64,000 bases of DNA from Rosa chinensis (lineage: Eukaryota > Streptophyta > Magnoliopsida > Rosales > Rosaceae): positions 5,329,501 through 5,393,500 of the forward strand of contig NC_037090.1 in the NCBI RefSeq assembly GCF_002994745.2, written 5' to 3'. Positions 13,994 to 25,438 of the stretch are shown piece by piece. The notes below the pieces were generated by a model. It saw nothing but the letters and a program-made list of their open reading frames with translations, made no database searches and had not been told where the DNA came from. The translations under genes were made by a program, and so were the position numbers. Within the stretch, counting starts at the first letter, position 1, and each line of letters opens with the position of its first letter.

Positions 13994-15560
13994 TCACTTT
14001 GTATCAATTATAAAGTTATTATGCCTTACAAACAGTGCCTTTGTGCTTGACAAGAACTGTAACACTTGTGACATCACAGAAGAGACCTCACTTTTAAAAC
14101 TGCCAGCAGAAGGCAGATAAGATTCTTCCATCACTAAGTAAGAAAAAGGCATTGACACCTTGATGTATGAATCAAGGCCTAACTTACATAATGCCCCTTG
14201 AATGCTGGACATGGCCGGTATAAGGTTAGCTAGCAAGTCGGTTGTAACCATCTCATTTCCTGCTGCAATGTTGGTGATTTTCGTGGAGGGATAAAAAGGC
14301 TTAATGTGTGTGCTAACATAGAGAAGAGTTGCTTGGGGGTTGGTTAATTCGACCAACATTGTGTTTTCAATTGTTACAATTAGGGCTGGGAATGGGCCGG
14401 GCTGTGTGTATAATTTGAAGGTCCCAAACCTAGCTCTTTTTTTCGGGCCGGGCCCAAATTTTGTATTTTAAAGTCTGGGACCGTATTAGGCCAGGACCGT
14501 TTTTTTTTCAGGCCGGTTTTCGAGGCTTTCGGGCCCAAATTGGCCTTGGAAAAAAGAGAAAAAAACTTGCTGCCAATCACCAATAGTTCAACACAGATCT
14601 CAGATCGTTTAATACCAAGCTTTGAATACATCTAAACCAGCAGTCTTAAATCTTGAATCAAAGCCAGCAATTACAGAGAAATCAAAGCCACCAGTTACAG
14701 ATCTCAAATCTTGAATTTGGGTAGTGCTCAAAATCTGTAAATTTCATAGAGAAATTACAGACTTGAGAATTAGGGTTTCCCGGAGTTTCAAACCAAAGAT
14801 GAAAAGCGAGAGAGATTTCTAAGAATCGAAGCAATTTCAAGGTGATATTGCAGAAATGAAAACTAGGGTTTCGTGGGTATGTAGATCGGGAGACGATGGA
14901 CAGAGACACAGACAAATCAAAGCCATTATAGGTCAGTGGTAGAGATGGAGAGCGACGACGCAGTGCAGACGAGGTCAATGGTGGAGGAAGGAGTTGGGTA
15001 TGCAATCTCAAGATGAAAAATTACAGAGAAGCAGCAGTAGCTGTGAAGATTGTGAAATTCCTTGCTAGATTATGCTTTGCGGGGATTGAGGTTTCTTCAC
15101 TTTCTTGATAGATTAGGCTTCCTTTGGAAGCGAAGCGTAAGAGGAAGATCCAAAAAAGTAAAGAGGAGGAAGAAGAAAAAAAAACTGACGGAGAAGGAGA
15201 GAGAATTTTTTTTGACAAAAGAAGGAGAGAGTACTCGACGCTTGGAGAGAAGAATAAGGACGCGTGGGAGAGAATAAAATAATCAATAAATATCTAATAA
15301 TGGTATATACGGGCCTGACAGGCTTTTTTCTTCTTCTAAAAACACAAGGCCCGGGCCCGGGCCCGGACCATCTTTATCTACTTCATGCCCTGACCGAACC
15401 GTTTCGAGTGAAAAAAATTTAGGGCCCGGACCGTACGGGCCGAGTTTTGATGGGTCGGGCAGGTTTTCTGGGCTTTCGGACTAAAATGCGCAGCCCTAGT
15501 TACAATTAGCTCAATTCCGGAATTTGCAAATGCTGGCAGTATTTGAGGATGAATTTGTTT
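13994..15560 (-). pseudogene. GH17 glucan endo-1,3-beta-glucosidase fragment split by a hAT element
   Basis: On the minus strand a short N-terminal piece (about 15560-15507) reads ILPAFANSGIELIVTI. The main piece (14372-13994) reads STHIKPFYPSTKITNIAAGNE, then LIPAMSSIQGAL, LPSAGSF and LQFLSSTKA. These are conserved stretches of plant GH17 beta-1,3-glucanases, covering only about 140 of the usual 350 or more catalytic residues. The start of the gene, the catalytic nucleophile region and the C-terminus are absent. A 1,118-bp transposon separates the two pieces. With it and one 8-bp duplication removed in thought the frame runs straight through. It is a dead fragment. Confidence 0.8.
14381..15498. 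mobile_element. Non-autonomous hAT element, 1,118 bp
   Basis: The ends TAGGGCTGGGAAT and (reverse complement) TAGGGCTGCGCAT form a terminal inverted repeat. The octamer GTTACAAT flanks both sides (14373-14380 and 15499-15506), the 8-bp duplication of hAT transposases. GC-rich sub-terminal motifs of the GGGCCGGGCCC type lie near both ends, typical of transposase binding regions. The interior has no transposase domain, so it depends on an active relative elsewhere. Confidence 0.88.
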
Positions 15561-16334
15561 GATTCAATTAGATAATTAAACGATTTCTGATTCAATTGAT
15601 TTTTTACAGAGATGATCTTTAAAAGTTTATTTAATATATAGACCGTTGGATTATAAATTTATTAAATAAAAGTATGTTAATCGGTAATGGGGTGAATATG
15701 CACCTAAGAATTATTCAAGTTATTATGTCTTAATCACAAGAGAGCACGTTCACCTCCTAAGATGAACCTAAGAATTGTCCAATATAAAGCCGGCACGTCC
15801 ATCAGTCCATACATGAGGGCAAAACAGACGAATAAAAATCAGAAAGTATAAACCAATCACTATCTTATTGAGGTCACAACTCACAAGTTTGTTTCGAATC
15901 ACGAACACGTGGACATTTAGAGCTCCACACGTAAACAACGTCACCAACCCAACCATCTTAGAAAGTGGGCCTTTCACAACTCCATCTTCATCGGGCCTTC
16001 TCTCCTTGAACCCATTGGGACCCAAGCACCTTCTCGAATCCTCCTTTCCCGCGCAATCACAACCACCCATTGAAACAGTCCAAAACGTTCCTTCTCCTCA
16101 ACCCCACCAGCCTCACGGCGTTAGCCTCCCCAGTCTGCCCAAACCCAATTAGTCGCCCCCAAGTCAACGGCGCAACTCTAACGGACTTGCTCGTTAAGCC
16201 AGCAGAATATAACGCGCCGTGGCAGTTGGGTTTGCTCAAAAAAAACGACCCAACGCGCCCGGTTCACACCGCCTTTATCGCTTGCAGAGGAAGAAAATTC
16301 TTCGTTCTTAAGAAACCGCTCGGACTCTTTCCCC
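15561..16334. other. Intergenic and LDAP promoter region
   Basis: Frames here are short and unlike known proteins. The last few hundred bases before 16422 are probably the promoter of the LDAP-like gene. Confidence 0.5.
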
Positions 16335-16341
16335 TATAAAA
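16335..16341 (+). promoter_or_regulatory. TATA box of the LDAP-like gene
   Basis: TATAAAA lies 87 bp before the start codon, within a C-rich then AC-rich leader. Spacing fits a start of transcription near 16370. Confidence 0.6.
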
Positions 16342-16421
16342 CCCTCGTCGTCCTCCTCATCAAAGTCAACAAAATCTGAAAGTCAAATTCAACCCAACAG
16401 CAAAAAGAAGCGATTTTGATC

Positions 16422-17041
16422 ATGGCCCAACAAGATTCAAGCGTGAAGGAACCACAGATGGTACTTTAATTTAATTTGTTTTGTTTTGTGAAATTTTTGT
16501 TTGGATTTTTGGGGTTTAATTAATGGTTGTGGGTTTTAATTGAATTGGGGATTTTGTGTAGGGTGAGAATAAGGAGGAGCAGAGTCTCAAGTATTTGGGA
16601 TTTGTTCAAAACGCCGCCGTTGCGTCCGGGGTTTGCGTCACGAAAGTGTACGGTTATGCGAAGGAGAGGTCTGGTCCTTTGAAGAATGGGGTTGAGTGTG
16701 TGGAGGGGAAGGTGAAGACTGTTGTTGGACCGGTTTATGTGAAGTACCAGGAAGCCCCGGCCCAAATTCTCACCTTTGTTGATCGCAAGGTACCTTAAGA
16801 ATTATTATTTTTGTATGTATTTTTTATTTATTTATTGTTCTTGTGTTGTTTGTGGTGTTGCTTGTGACATTTTTCTCAATGATAGGGTTTTGTTTTGGGT
16901 TTGGAAACTGAACTTAAACACAATTGTGATTGCAGAAGTTTCAATTTGTGTATGAAAATTTGGGGATTTTTAGTTTTTAACTTTTTAGTTATAATGGTTT
17001 TGAATTTAGCTTGATTTACTGGAGGTAGTTTGTTCATACAC

Positions 17042-17087
<46 letters not shown>

Positions 17088-17935
17088 AAACCCCACCCCA
17101 TTCCCACCCTTGATGGGGTTCATACACAGTTGAGTTACGTTTTCCACTCACTAAATTTGATAGTTTCTTGATAGGGTTGTTGCTTGCATTGTCGATTTTG
17201 AGTTGGACATTCACACAATCAATTGGGTTTTGAGCTTCTTCAATTTGAATTTAGACTTCTACAGGTGTTGAGTTAGCTTGAGATTTTTTGTTTCCTTGAT
17301 GAGATAAAATGCTTCAATTCTAATTTATTTGTGTTCCTTAGAAATGATGGGTCTCTTCTTGTTTTTGTTGTCAAATAATTTGAGTGAATTGATAGTTGCA
17401 GTAATTTGATGAGTGCATCTAGGTCTCTATTCAATGCATGCCTCGGTTAAGATACTTCTAATGGTCTGAAGCTTATTTTGGATTGTGTAACTGATCATGA
17501 ATATTTGAACTTGTTCAGGTTGATGAATCTGTGACCAAGGCTGCCAAGCTAGATGTGCGTCCAGTGATCAGGCAGGCCTCATCCAAAGCCTTATCGGTTG
17601 CTCAAAAGGCACCAGAGACGGCTTGTACAGCTGCCAAATCTGTCTACACCAAGTATGAACCAAAAGCTGAGGAATGCGCTGCTTCTGCGTGGCGAAAGCT
17701 GAATGAACTCCCCGTCTTCCCAAAGGTGGCTGGGGTAGTTGTACCAGCTGCGGCATATTGTTCTGAGAAGTACAATGAGACTGTGCAACACACCGCCGAG
17801 AAGGGGTACAGGGTTGCCTCGTACATGCCTTTGGTTCCCACAGAGAGAATTGCCAAGGTCTTCGGAGAGAAGGTGCCTGAACCAGAGCCATTGATCGCAG
17901 CAACTCATGGGGAGACTGATATTGCTGTTCAATAA
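16422..17935 (+). CDS. LDAP3: Lipid-droplet-associated REF/SRPP family protein (LDAP3-like)
   Basis: Three exons (16422-16460, 16562-16789, 17519-17935) give 227 residues, the family's normal size. The REF domain fills most of it: [13 protein letters not shown] near residue 20, [17 protein letters not shown], and amphipathic repeats rich in A, V and K up to [14 protein letters not shown]. Such proteins coat cytosolic lipid droplets through amphipathic helices, help droplets form and persist during drought or seed germination, and in rubber plants sit on rubber particles. There is no signal peptide or membrane span. The gene occupies the place of At3g05500 (LDAP3) in the collinear block. Intron 2 (729 bp) contains a SINE-like insertion. 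Nothing suggests that it is broken. Confidence 0.93.
17044..17118 (-). mobile_element. SINE-like retroposon in LDAP intron 2
   Basis: The 11-mer TTCATACACAG occurs at 17033-17043 and again at 17119-17129, a target-site duplication. Between them, read on the minus strand, are CCCCATCAAGG, GGGTGGGAAT, GGTGGGG, a T run and a pure A tail of about 40 bases. The body matches the insert at 9303-9363 almost base for base. The long intact A tail suggests a recent insertion. Confidence 0.8.
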
Positions 17936-18730
17936 GGATTTGTGTGTTTATATATTTTTTTTGATGTTAAAATACTGGATTTGTCGCTGGAAATAATTAA
18001 CAGAAAACAATATATGTAAGAATTGGGCATAGCTTTTCAGCATGCATGAATGTTATATATACATTTTTTGTTTCTCCGATCTATTTTCTTCTGGGTATAA
18101 TGTGCTGTTCATGAATCTAACTTTAAGAAAATGTAACACACTGGCCCAAGAAAGAACAAACTAGTCTCTACTCTTTGTTCATGCCACTCATAAATTTGGC
18201 ACATCCTTTCAACTAAACCAACCTCACTCACACTAAGCAATACAATGTGCAACAACATGACACTTTCTAGACTGATAAATCAGCCTCTTGGACACCTTCG
18301 ATTTCTTTCAACAGTAACTCCCTCGACAGCTAGATAAAATAATTTTATTAAAACTGCACGTCAAGTATTTCAACCTCACTAACCAGTTTGAGATAATTTA
18401 ACCTCTGTTTATTGCGTCCAAAATAGAGATATCACAGGCCTCTTGCTTTAGCTACGGCGCCCTCTAAGGCTTGACGACGGGATTGGGTGATTTTCTTTTG
18501 GGCCGAAATGGGCCATGCCTTGTGGGCTGGGCTCAACATATATTTGGGCCTGTAAGGTACACCCACAAGTATATGTTGAGCCCAACCCAAGATCGTCCAC
18601 GACATCTAAATTCCCAGCCAAGCTTCCACCTCCAAGTCTTCACCAGAAACCAAAGCACTCCCACTTTTCCATTTCCAAGTTCCGCAGAGAAAACCCATAA
18701 AACTCACAGAGGGAGCTTTGAGCTACAAAA
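17936..18730. other. LDAP 3' region and CLPR3 promoter, no gene seen
   Basis: The first 150 bp are probably 3' untranslated sequence. The last 300 bp carry repeated TGGGCC/GGCCCA-type motifs (near 18500-18590), common in promoters of housekeeping and organelle-protein genes. Confidence 0.5.
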
Positions 18731-21313
18731 ATGGCGAGCAGTTTGCAGATACCAATCTGCACACCCACCTGTTCATCCTCACGAAAGTCTCGAAATTTCA
18801 CAGCCTTCTGCTCCATTAACGCCAAAGCAAAAGCCAAAATCCCCATCCCTCCTATAAACCCTAGGGACCCCTTTCTCTCCAGGCTCGCCTCCGTGGCTCG
18901 CAATTCGCCGGAAACCTTGCTCAACCGGCCGGCCAACAACTCCGACTCCCTTCCCTACTTGGATATATTCGACGAGCCTAAGCTCATGGCCACCCCAGCC
19001 CAAGTATGACTCTTGATTCTGTGTTACTCTAGCTTTCTTTTTTCTCAAGTTTGAAATTTTGAGTTGGTACTTTTAATGGGTACTGATGAATATAGTTGTA
19101 GTAGACATTGTGCAGAAATATGTATTGATGTTCTTGATGAAGAAAGTTTGGATCTTTTTAATGCTTTAACAGTAATTAGAGGGATTCTTTTACATGTTAT
19201 TAACGGTTCATTGTGTTATATTGAGCTTGTTTTATGACTCTAATGTTTGCTTATTTGTGATGAACTGTTTGAAATAGGTGGAAAGATCAGTTTCTTACAA
19301 TGAGCACAGACCAAAGAAGCCGCCTCCAGATTTGCCCTCATTGCTACTCCATGGAAGAATAGTTTATATCGGCATGCCTGTAAGTTCTTGAGCCTCGTAC
19401 TGATATTGGTTATAAATTCCATCTTGTGGAATATATCTAATTTTGTCATATTAATCATGTTTAGGCTGAGAATTGAAATAACATTAAATATAAAAAGGGA
19501 CCAAGTGTTTGTTTTGGCTAAGTAATTTGGTTCCTAGAACTTTTTTGGGGCAGATGATTAAATGATATAGGAAGAAAGTAAAAACTCCAGTAATAGTTTT
19601 TTTTTATCAAGTCTTTTTCTTGCATGTTGTGAAATCTCTCAAAAGAACCTTCTATGTTTCAGCTTGTACCAGCAGTCACAGAGCTTATTGTTGCAGAACT
19701 GATGTATCTGCAATGGATGGATCCTAAACAACCAATCTATATTTATATTAATTCAACTGGAACAACACGTGATGATGGTGAAACGGTATGTCTAGTGAAA
19801 CTGATATGTATGAACTGATATCTTTTCCTTCTTGACCAACTTATTCTTATTCTTGTATTCTGAACATTTACTATTCAGGTTGGCATGGAATCGGAGGGTT
19901 TTGCCATCTATGATGCGATGATGCAGTTGAAAAATGAGGTGATTCCATTTTAGCTACTCTTGCATATAACATAGTTATATCCTTTATCTTGGTCGCAGTG
20001 ATGGTTTTAGTGTTCACGGGTGGGTTTTGAGCTACATAGGAATGTTTCTAGATTAGCAACTCTGTTATGGCGGAGATGCATATCATAGAGGTGGACTTTA
20101 GCAGTGTCTGAATCTGTTGCCTTGGTGTACAAAAACAAGTATATGGTGGCAGAGGCAGCTGCAATGTTTTGACATTGAATATTCTGGTTATTGTTGATCA
20201 TGTTCATAAATTCTATGAAGTAGCATATTGCAGGTGTCATTTGCACAGTATTAACTTTTTATCCTTTTTCTACCCTGAACTGCGAGTGCTAAGGGAATTT
20301 GGCATTGAGAAGTACGAGTATCTTATGCATGTGTATATGATAAATATTCTATCTTTTGCTTTATAACATAGTTGTTCTTTATTCAGATACATACGGTTGC
20401 TGTCGGGGCTGCTATAGGTCAAGCTTGTCTGTTGCTTGCAGCAGGAACTAAGGGTTACCGGTTCATGATGCCACATGCCAAAGGTATGATGCATTTTTGT
20501 TCAAAAAGTTTCAGTTTTAGACCTTGAAAAATGCTAACAATTCCCATCACTCCTGTTTCAGCCATGATCCAGCAGCCTCGTGTCCCGTCATCTGGACTGA
20601 TGCCTGCTAGTGATGTTCTTATTCGTGCAAAAGAGGTCAGTCTGACTTTAATTGCATTCCACTATTGAAATATGGCAAAAGATGACTGTTTCAATATTTT
20701 CTTTAATCCTTGTTCTTGTCCTATGCACATACTTGCACATTATCTGGTTATTTGCTTGGTCTCTCCACTTGTTCAGAGGAGATAGAGTAGAAAAGGTTTA
20801 TATCAAGTCATGATCACCTGTTCATCTTGTAATACAATATTACAAGTCAACTGAGCACTGACTTTGGCTTGAGTACTTTTGTAGGTAATAACAAATAGGG
20901 ACACTCTTGTAAAACTCCTGTCCAAGCACACAGGAAATGTAAGTTCTTTTATAAGAATTAATAAATATATGAGATAAAAGTTAATGAACTTATTGTATCG
21001 TGTGATTTATCTTCACAATTTTTTTAATTTTTTTTTTTAAATTTTAGTCCGTGGAGGCTGTATCTAATCTTATGAGAAGGCCATATTATATGGATTCTAC
21101 AACCGCTAAACAATTCGGTGTGATTGACAAGGTAAGTCCTTCTGGTATTCCTTTTGGATTGACTGTGGTTTTTCACTAGTTGTGGAAAGTTGATCAGTCA
21201 ATTCTTACTGCATTCAGATCCTGTGGCGTGGTCAAGAAAAGATAATGGCAGATGTAGCCTCCCCTGAGGATTGGGACAAGAATGCTGGCATCAAAGTTGC
21301 AGATGAAATTTAG
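18731..21313 (+). CDS. CLPR3: Plastid Clp protease non-catalytic subunit ClpR3
   Basis: Nine exons (18731-19003, 19278-19379, 19663-19785, 19879-19938, 20387-20483, 20562-20635, 20885-20938, 21048-21131, 21218-21313), all GT-AG, give 320 residues. The first 45 or so residues are rich in S, T and K with few acids, as in a chloroplast transit peptide. The ClpP fold follows (LLHGRIVYIG, IYIYINSTG, VGAAIGQACLL, MMPHAKAMIQQP, LLSKHTGN). The nucleophile serine of ClpP is Gly197 here and the catalytic histidine is Gln222, so the subunit cannot cut proteins. ClpR subunits build one heptameric ring of the plastid Clp core together with ClpP1. Sequence segments such as VERSVSYNEHRP match Arabidopsis CLPR3 (At1g09130) as I remember it. 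Confidence 0.94.
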
Positions 21314-22116
21314 TTTATCTGAACATGGATGAAATGTTGTCATTATAGGTAAGTGGCATTCTCTTTCGTCTATCATCCAATATCATTTCATTCGAGTTTA
21401 CATACGACTTCAATGTGAATCGATTACGGTCCCATTGAAGACTCCCTCCCTTCCCCCTCTACTCCCTCCCCGGCGCTGGGAAAAATTTATTCCGACAAGA
21501 AATCTTTTTTTATTTCAAATAATTACATGAGCAAGCTAATAAAATTCAGTTTTCCTGGGGAGGAATATAACTGTAATGTCAGTTGCTTGGCAAGTCGACA
21601 AGTTATGGTGCAAATGTAAATAAAGGTGATACCTTCAGATTAGCTTAGAAGCTCTTTCTCAGCTCCTAGTAATGGAACTTGTTTTGGGATTGTTTGATGG
21701 CTTAATTTTTAGGTTTGAAAACTACCAGCATGATTTGTTTGGGAATTTTTTTTTTTCGTAGCAAGCATCTGTTAACTGGATTTCTGATTTGATTGCTTCT
21801 CATGGTGTAGGAAATTATTAGAAGCTATTACATGGTCAACCAAATCATTAAAGTGTCACAATGATCGGTGTAAAAGAACTCAGAATTGAGACAGTGACCT
21901 GTTTACGAGCAAGGTTTGGACGAAAGAGACTGAATAGTGTAGTGATGCCAAATTGAATCGACTCTAGAGCAATCTACAGGGCGCGCAAACACGCTTGAAC
22001 TTGCATAGTGACTTTTTTGATGTAAAATTTTCAGACATAACTTATCACTGATCTTTTCTTTTTTGGATGGTGTTTCACGCAAGAACGGTGCAATCCTTTC
22101 TTAATAAAATTGAAAG
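21314..22116 (+). other. CLPR3 3' untranslated region with probable intron
   Basis: A strong donor (ATAG then GTAAGT, about 21348-21354) lies only about 35 bp after the stop. A TGTAG acceptor near 21810 precedes a possible last untranslated exon. A stop less than 50 bases before a junction would not be expected to trigger nonsense-mediated decay. No other gene is seen. Confidence 0.4.
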
Positions 22117-22125
22117 TTTTTTTTA

Positions 22126-23605
22126 GAGGTTTTGTCCATTTACACCATTTTTAGAGATTTTTTTCCCACTTACCCCATTAAGTTTTTTTAATTATCTCTT
22201 ACCCAAAACACTCTAAGGAGGTCTTCCCTAATACCCCATTAAGATTTTTTTTTTTTTTTTTAATTTTTTTTAATACCATTTTACCCTTACCCCTTTGTTA
22301 CTTAGAGATAGAGAGAAAATAGAAGAGAGAGAAACTATGGGAGTCTTCGCCGGAGCCCGGTCACCGGCCGCCGGAATCCGGTCACCGGCCGCCGGAATCC
22401 GGCCAACTATTGCCCCCCAATAGACGACTATCAGCCATGTATTGCCCCCCAATAGACGACCATCAGCCATGTATTGCCCCCCAATAGACGTATATTACCC
22501 TAATAGTCTATGTCAAATAGACGTCTATTGTCTCCTAATAGACGTCTATTGTCCCCCAATAGATGTCTATCAGCCATGTATTGCCCACCAATAGGCGTCT
22601 ATTGCCCCCCAATAGATGTCTATCAGACATGTATTGCCCTCCAATAGGCGTCTATTGCCCCCCAATAGAACTGTCAGTAGCTGAAATGGGAACTAATATT
22701 CCTAAAATTAGACAAATAAAACTTTGATTAAAGAAAAAAACAAAGAGATCATATTAATTTAAAAATGCATATTGCCCCCCAATAGATGTCTACTGCCCCA
22801 ATAGACATTCAAAAAAAATTTCCCTTTCTCTCTGCCCCATTACTTAAAAAAAAAAAAAAAAAAAAACGGAAGAGAAAAATTGATCTGGCCACCCAGAGAA
22901 ATACTCTGGGCACCAAATCGAAGCAAAAACCCAGAAATCCGGCCAGACATCACCGGTGGCCGTGCTTGCTGCTCTCTCCAATCCTCGAAATGCTAGCAAA
23001 ATCCTCCTCAGTGAAAACGGCGTCGTTATAGGGGAAGGTCGATCAATCCGGTTTTCTCCTCATCCACGATTGCCAACGATCGTGCAATCGAGGCTGCAAA
23101 TGGAGATGTGGTCCTCATCAATCCTAGCCAAAGATGATCAGATCGGCTTTCTCCTCGTTGGCTGAGCGGTTGAAGTGTTAATCGGAGTTGGAGGCCGAGT
23201 TGTTGAGGTTGATGACGATGGCAGCTGAGCGGTCGAGTTCAGAATCGGAATCGTTTGACGGCGACTGCAGACATGCTCGACGACGGTGAGAGAGAGTTGG
23301 TGACGACGCCGTGGTAGGCAGCCCGACTCTGGTAGTAGGCGGAGTTGGCGTCGTGGTTTTGCAGGGCGGGGAGAGGGAGAGAGAGAGAGAGAGAGAGAGA
23401 GAAAACGCAGATCGGAGAATGAGAGAGAGAATCGGTGTCCGGGGGGAGAGAGAGAGAGTGTACAGAGTGGCGTAGTTGTAATTCTTTAATTGGGTGGAGG
23501 GTAAAATAGTCATTTGGTGTTAAATTGTGTATGTGGGAACAAAAATCTGTTACTGGGGTAAGTGGGATAAGTTTTGCTTATTTTGGTGCTTTGGGTCAAG
23601 GACCC
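22126..23605. mobile_element. Non-autonomous Mutator-like element (MULE)
   Basis: Both outer flanks carry TTTTTTTTA (22117-22125 and 23606-23614), a 9-bp duplication as made by MULE transposases, though its low complexity weakens the point. The two ends are long degenerate inverted repeats sharing CCCACTTACCCCA at matching depth. The interior has a tandem repeat (22405-22800), a GA microsatellite (about 23378-23402) and no transposase. Short GC-rich stretches inside could be captured host sequence, but I cannot identify a donor gene. Confidence 0.7.
22405..22800. repeat. Tandem repeat around TTGCCCCCCAATAGACG
   Basis: Units built on TATTGCCCCCCAATAGAC(G), alternating with ATCAGCCATG spacers, recur about a dozen times with point changes. 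Many units also contain the palindromic AATAGACGTCTATT. The array lies inside the MULE. Confidence 0.85.
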
Positions 23606-23614
23606 TTTTTTTTA

Positions 23615-25387
23615 TTAAGTTGGCTAGATTACCTCAAATGCCAAACTTGGATTAAGAAACAGTGGTCTACAGTATAGGATTTAATATTGATTATGACAAT
23701 TACATATAGAGTAATTTTTGTATGTTATATTACTAGGCCACCAATCTTCTTTTAAGGATGCCGCACTAACATGAATATCTTTTTGTTGAGGGAAGAGGGA
23801 AAAATAAATAAATAAACATAAACTTAATGCCATACCAACATGAATATCTTTTTGTTGTATCCATCCCAAGACCACTTACGAAATCAACAATGTCAGTATT
23901 ACAAGAAAACAACCATGTACACAAGCATCTCTGCCACTTACAACCTATTATAGCCATAATGTGACAAAAGTGACTAATAAAAACAAACCACTAGGTTATA
24001 ACACATTCAGCCACACTAGAGGATTATAAATTACAATCAAGGCTCACACCAGCCCACCGTTATAGCAGAAAATTACATATTTAGCAATAAGTAACTTTTA
24101 ATTTTTTTCATTAGAAACATTGAGCATCTAGGATCATTTTTTAAAGTAATTTGAAATACATGTAACCCTTTGGAAAGTCTTTCACTTTAATATTCAACAA
24201 ATATCATATAGGGTTGCATATTTCAGGTTCAACACTTACTCAGCAACTCCCTGTTCATTATACGAGAGGATCCAATGGGCAAGTTGTCTTGGCTTGCTCC
24301 AAAAACTAAGAAAAGCAAAGGGGCATTTCAATACTTGTATAGTAATGCAATAAAAAAATTTTAAAAATAGTTGTAGCGTCAATAGCTGTCAGAAGAGGCA
24401 ATCAAATGTCCGAACTACGAAGTAAGGCCCCGTTTGGAAACAGAATTTTGATTTGGATTTGAATTTCAAATCTTATGTATTTAAAATCTGCAGAATTGAA
24501 ATATGTGTATTCTAAATTTTGCTGTTTGGATTAAAAAAAGATATATAGAGATTTAAAATTGAAGATTTAGATTTTGTAATATTAGAACAGCATCCATCTC
24601 AACCAAATCAACCATCAAAGGCTTCAGAGCAATCTGAAACTTGACTCGGAGGGGATGAAGTCAGCGGCGGAGAGCTCAGCCACCATTGCCGGCGTCAATG
24701 AGTCGTCATCTTAGGACGATGACATCCTAAGGACGCGTCGCCGGACGAACAAGAATTCTCAAAGAGTTGAAAGCTCATTGGGAGGCTAGGCTTTAAGTCC
24801 TATGTATCCAAATACGATATCATCAATTTATTGATCCTACTTACATGTTATATATTACTTTAATAGATCAAGTGTTAGTTTTTCGGAATATTAAAATTTC
24901 AGAACCGAGAGCTATTGTATTAATTACTTTTTGCAATGAAGTACTCCAATAACTACAAAATACTTTCACATCATAATATCATAGAATATCCAAATCCCAA
25001 CCCTACCAATCTTTTCTTGCTTCTCTTCGACGGCTTTTTATTCTTCTCTTTCTTTTTAGTAGGATTTGGAATATCCAGATTGTGGTATAGTGACACCTTC
25101 ATCTTCAGTTTAGGATTTTTGCCTATCTGTTAATAACACCACCATTACCAACTCGTCTAAGAATTCTTCAGTTTTAATACTATTTTAAAAATTAATGTAG
25201 GAAGACAATTTTGTCTTTGAAAATAAAGTCGCATGCGTCACAGGTTTTATTTTAACGGTGAACTGATGGAAGTTTACGAAATACTGAGTATCATCCTGAA
25301 AGTCACACGAGCCTTCAGAACCTTTGGTTAAAAAAACACCCTTCTATACAGGTAGTAAAAAGTAAATTTACTTTTTGGCCTTCGCCA
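23615..25387. other. Intergenic; truncated MITE end near 24430
   Basis: Mostly AT-rich with no gene. Two copies of ATGAATATCTTTTTGTTG (about 23770 and 23840) form a short direct repeat. GGCCCCGTTTGGAAACAG at about 24427 is typical of a hAT-type MITE end, but I see no partner end. Confidence 0.45.
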
Positions 25388-25395
25388 TATAAAAG
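25388..25395 (+). promoter_or_regulatory. TATA box of the 25.4-kb gene
   Basis: TATAAAAG lies about 50 bp before the ATG at 25439. This supports that start and implies a very short 5' leader. Confidence 0.55.
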
Positions 25396-25438
25396 ACACT
25401 GTGTTTGCTTGAACTATTGTGGCGAGGGAGAGAGGCAG

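Noticed and set aside
14682..15277. Several ORFs of 65-110 codons inside the hAT element
   Set aside because: They resemble no transposase or plant protein and lie on both strands. They are most likely chance frames in a non-autonomous element.
16422..17935. A rubber biosynthesis gene
   Set aside because: REF/SRPP names come from rubber plants, but the family exists in most plants as lipid-droplet proteins, and the context gives no sign of rubber synthesis.
22405..22800. A CRISPR-like array
   Set aside because: Repeats and spacers are not of constant length, spacers repeat each other, the organism is a plant, and the array lies within a DNA transposon.
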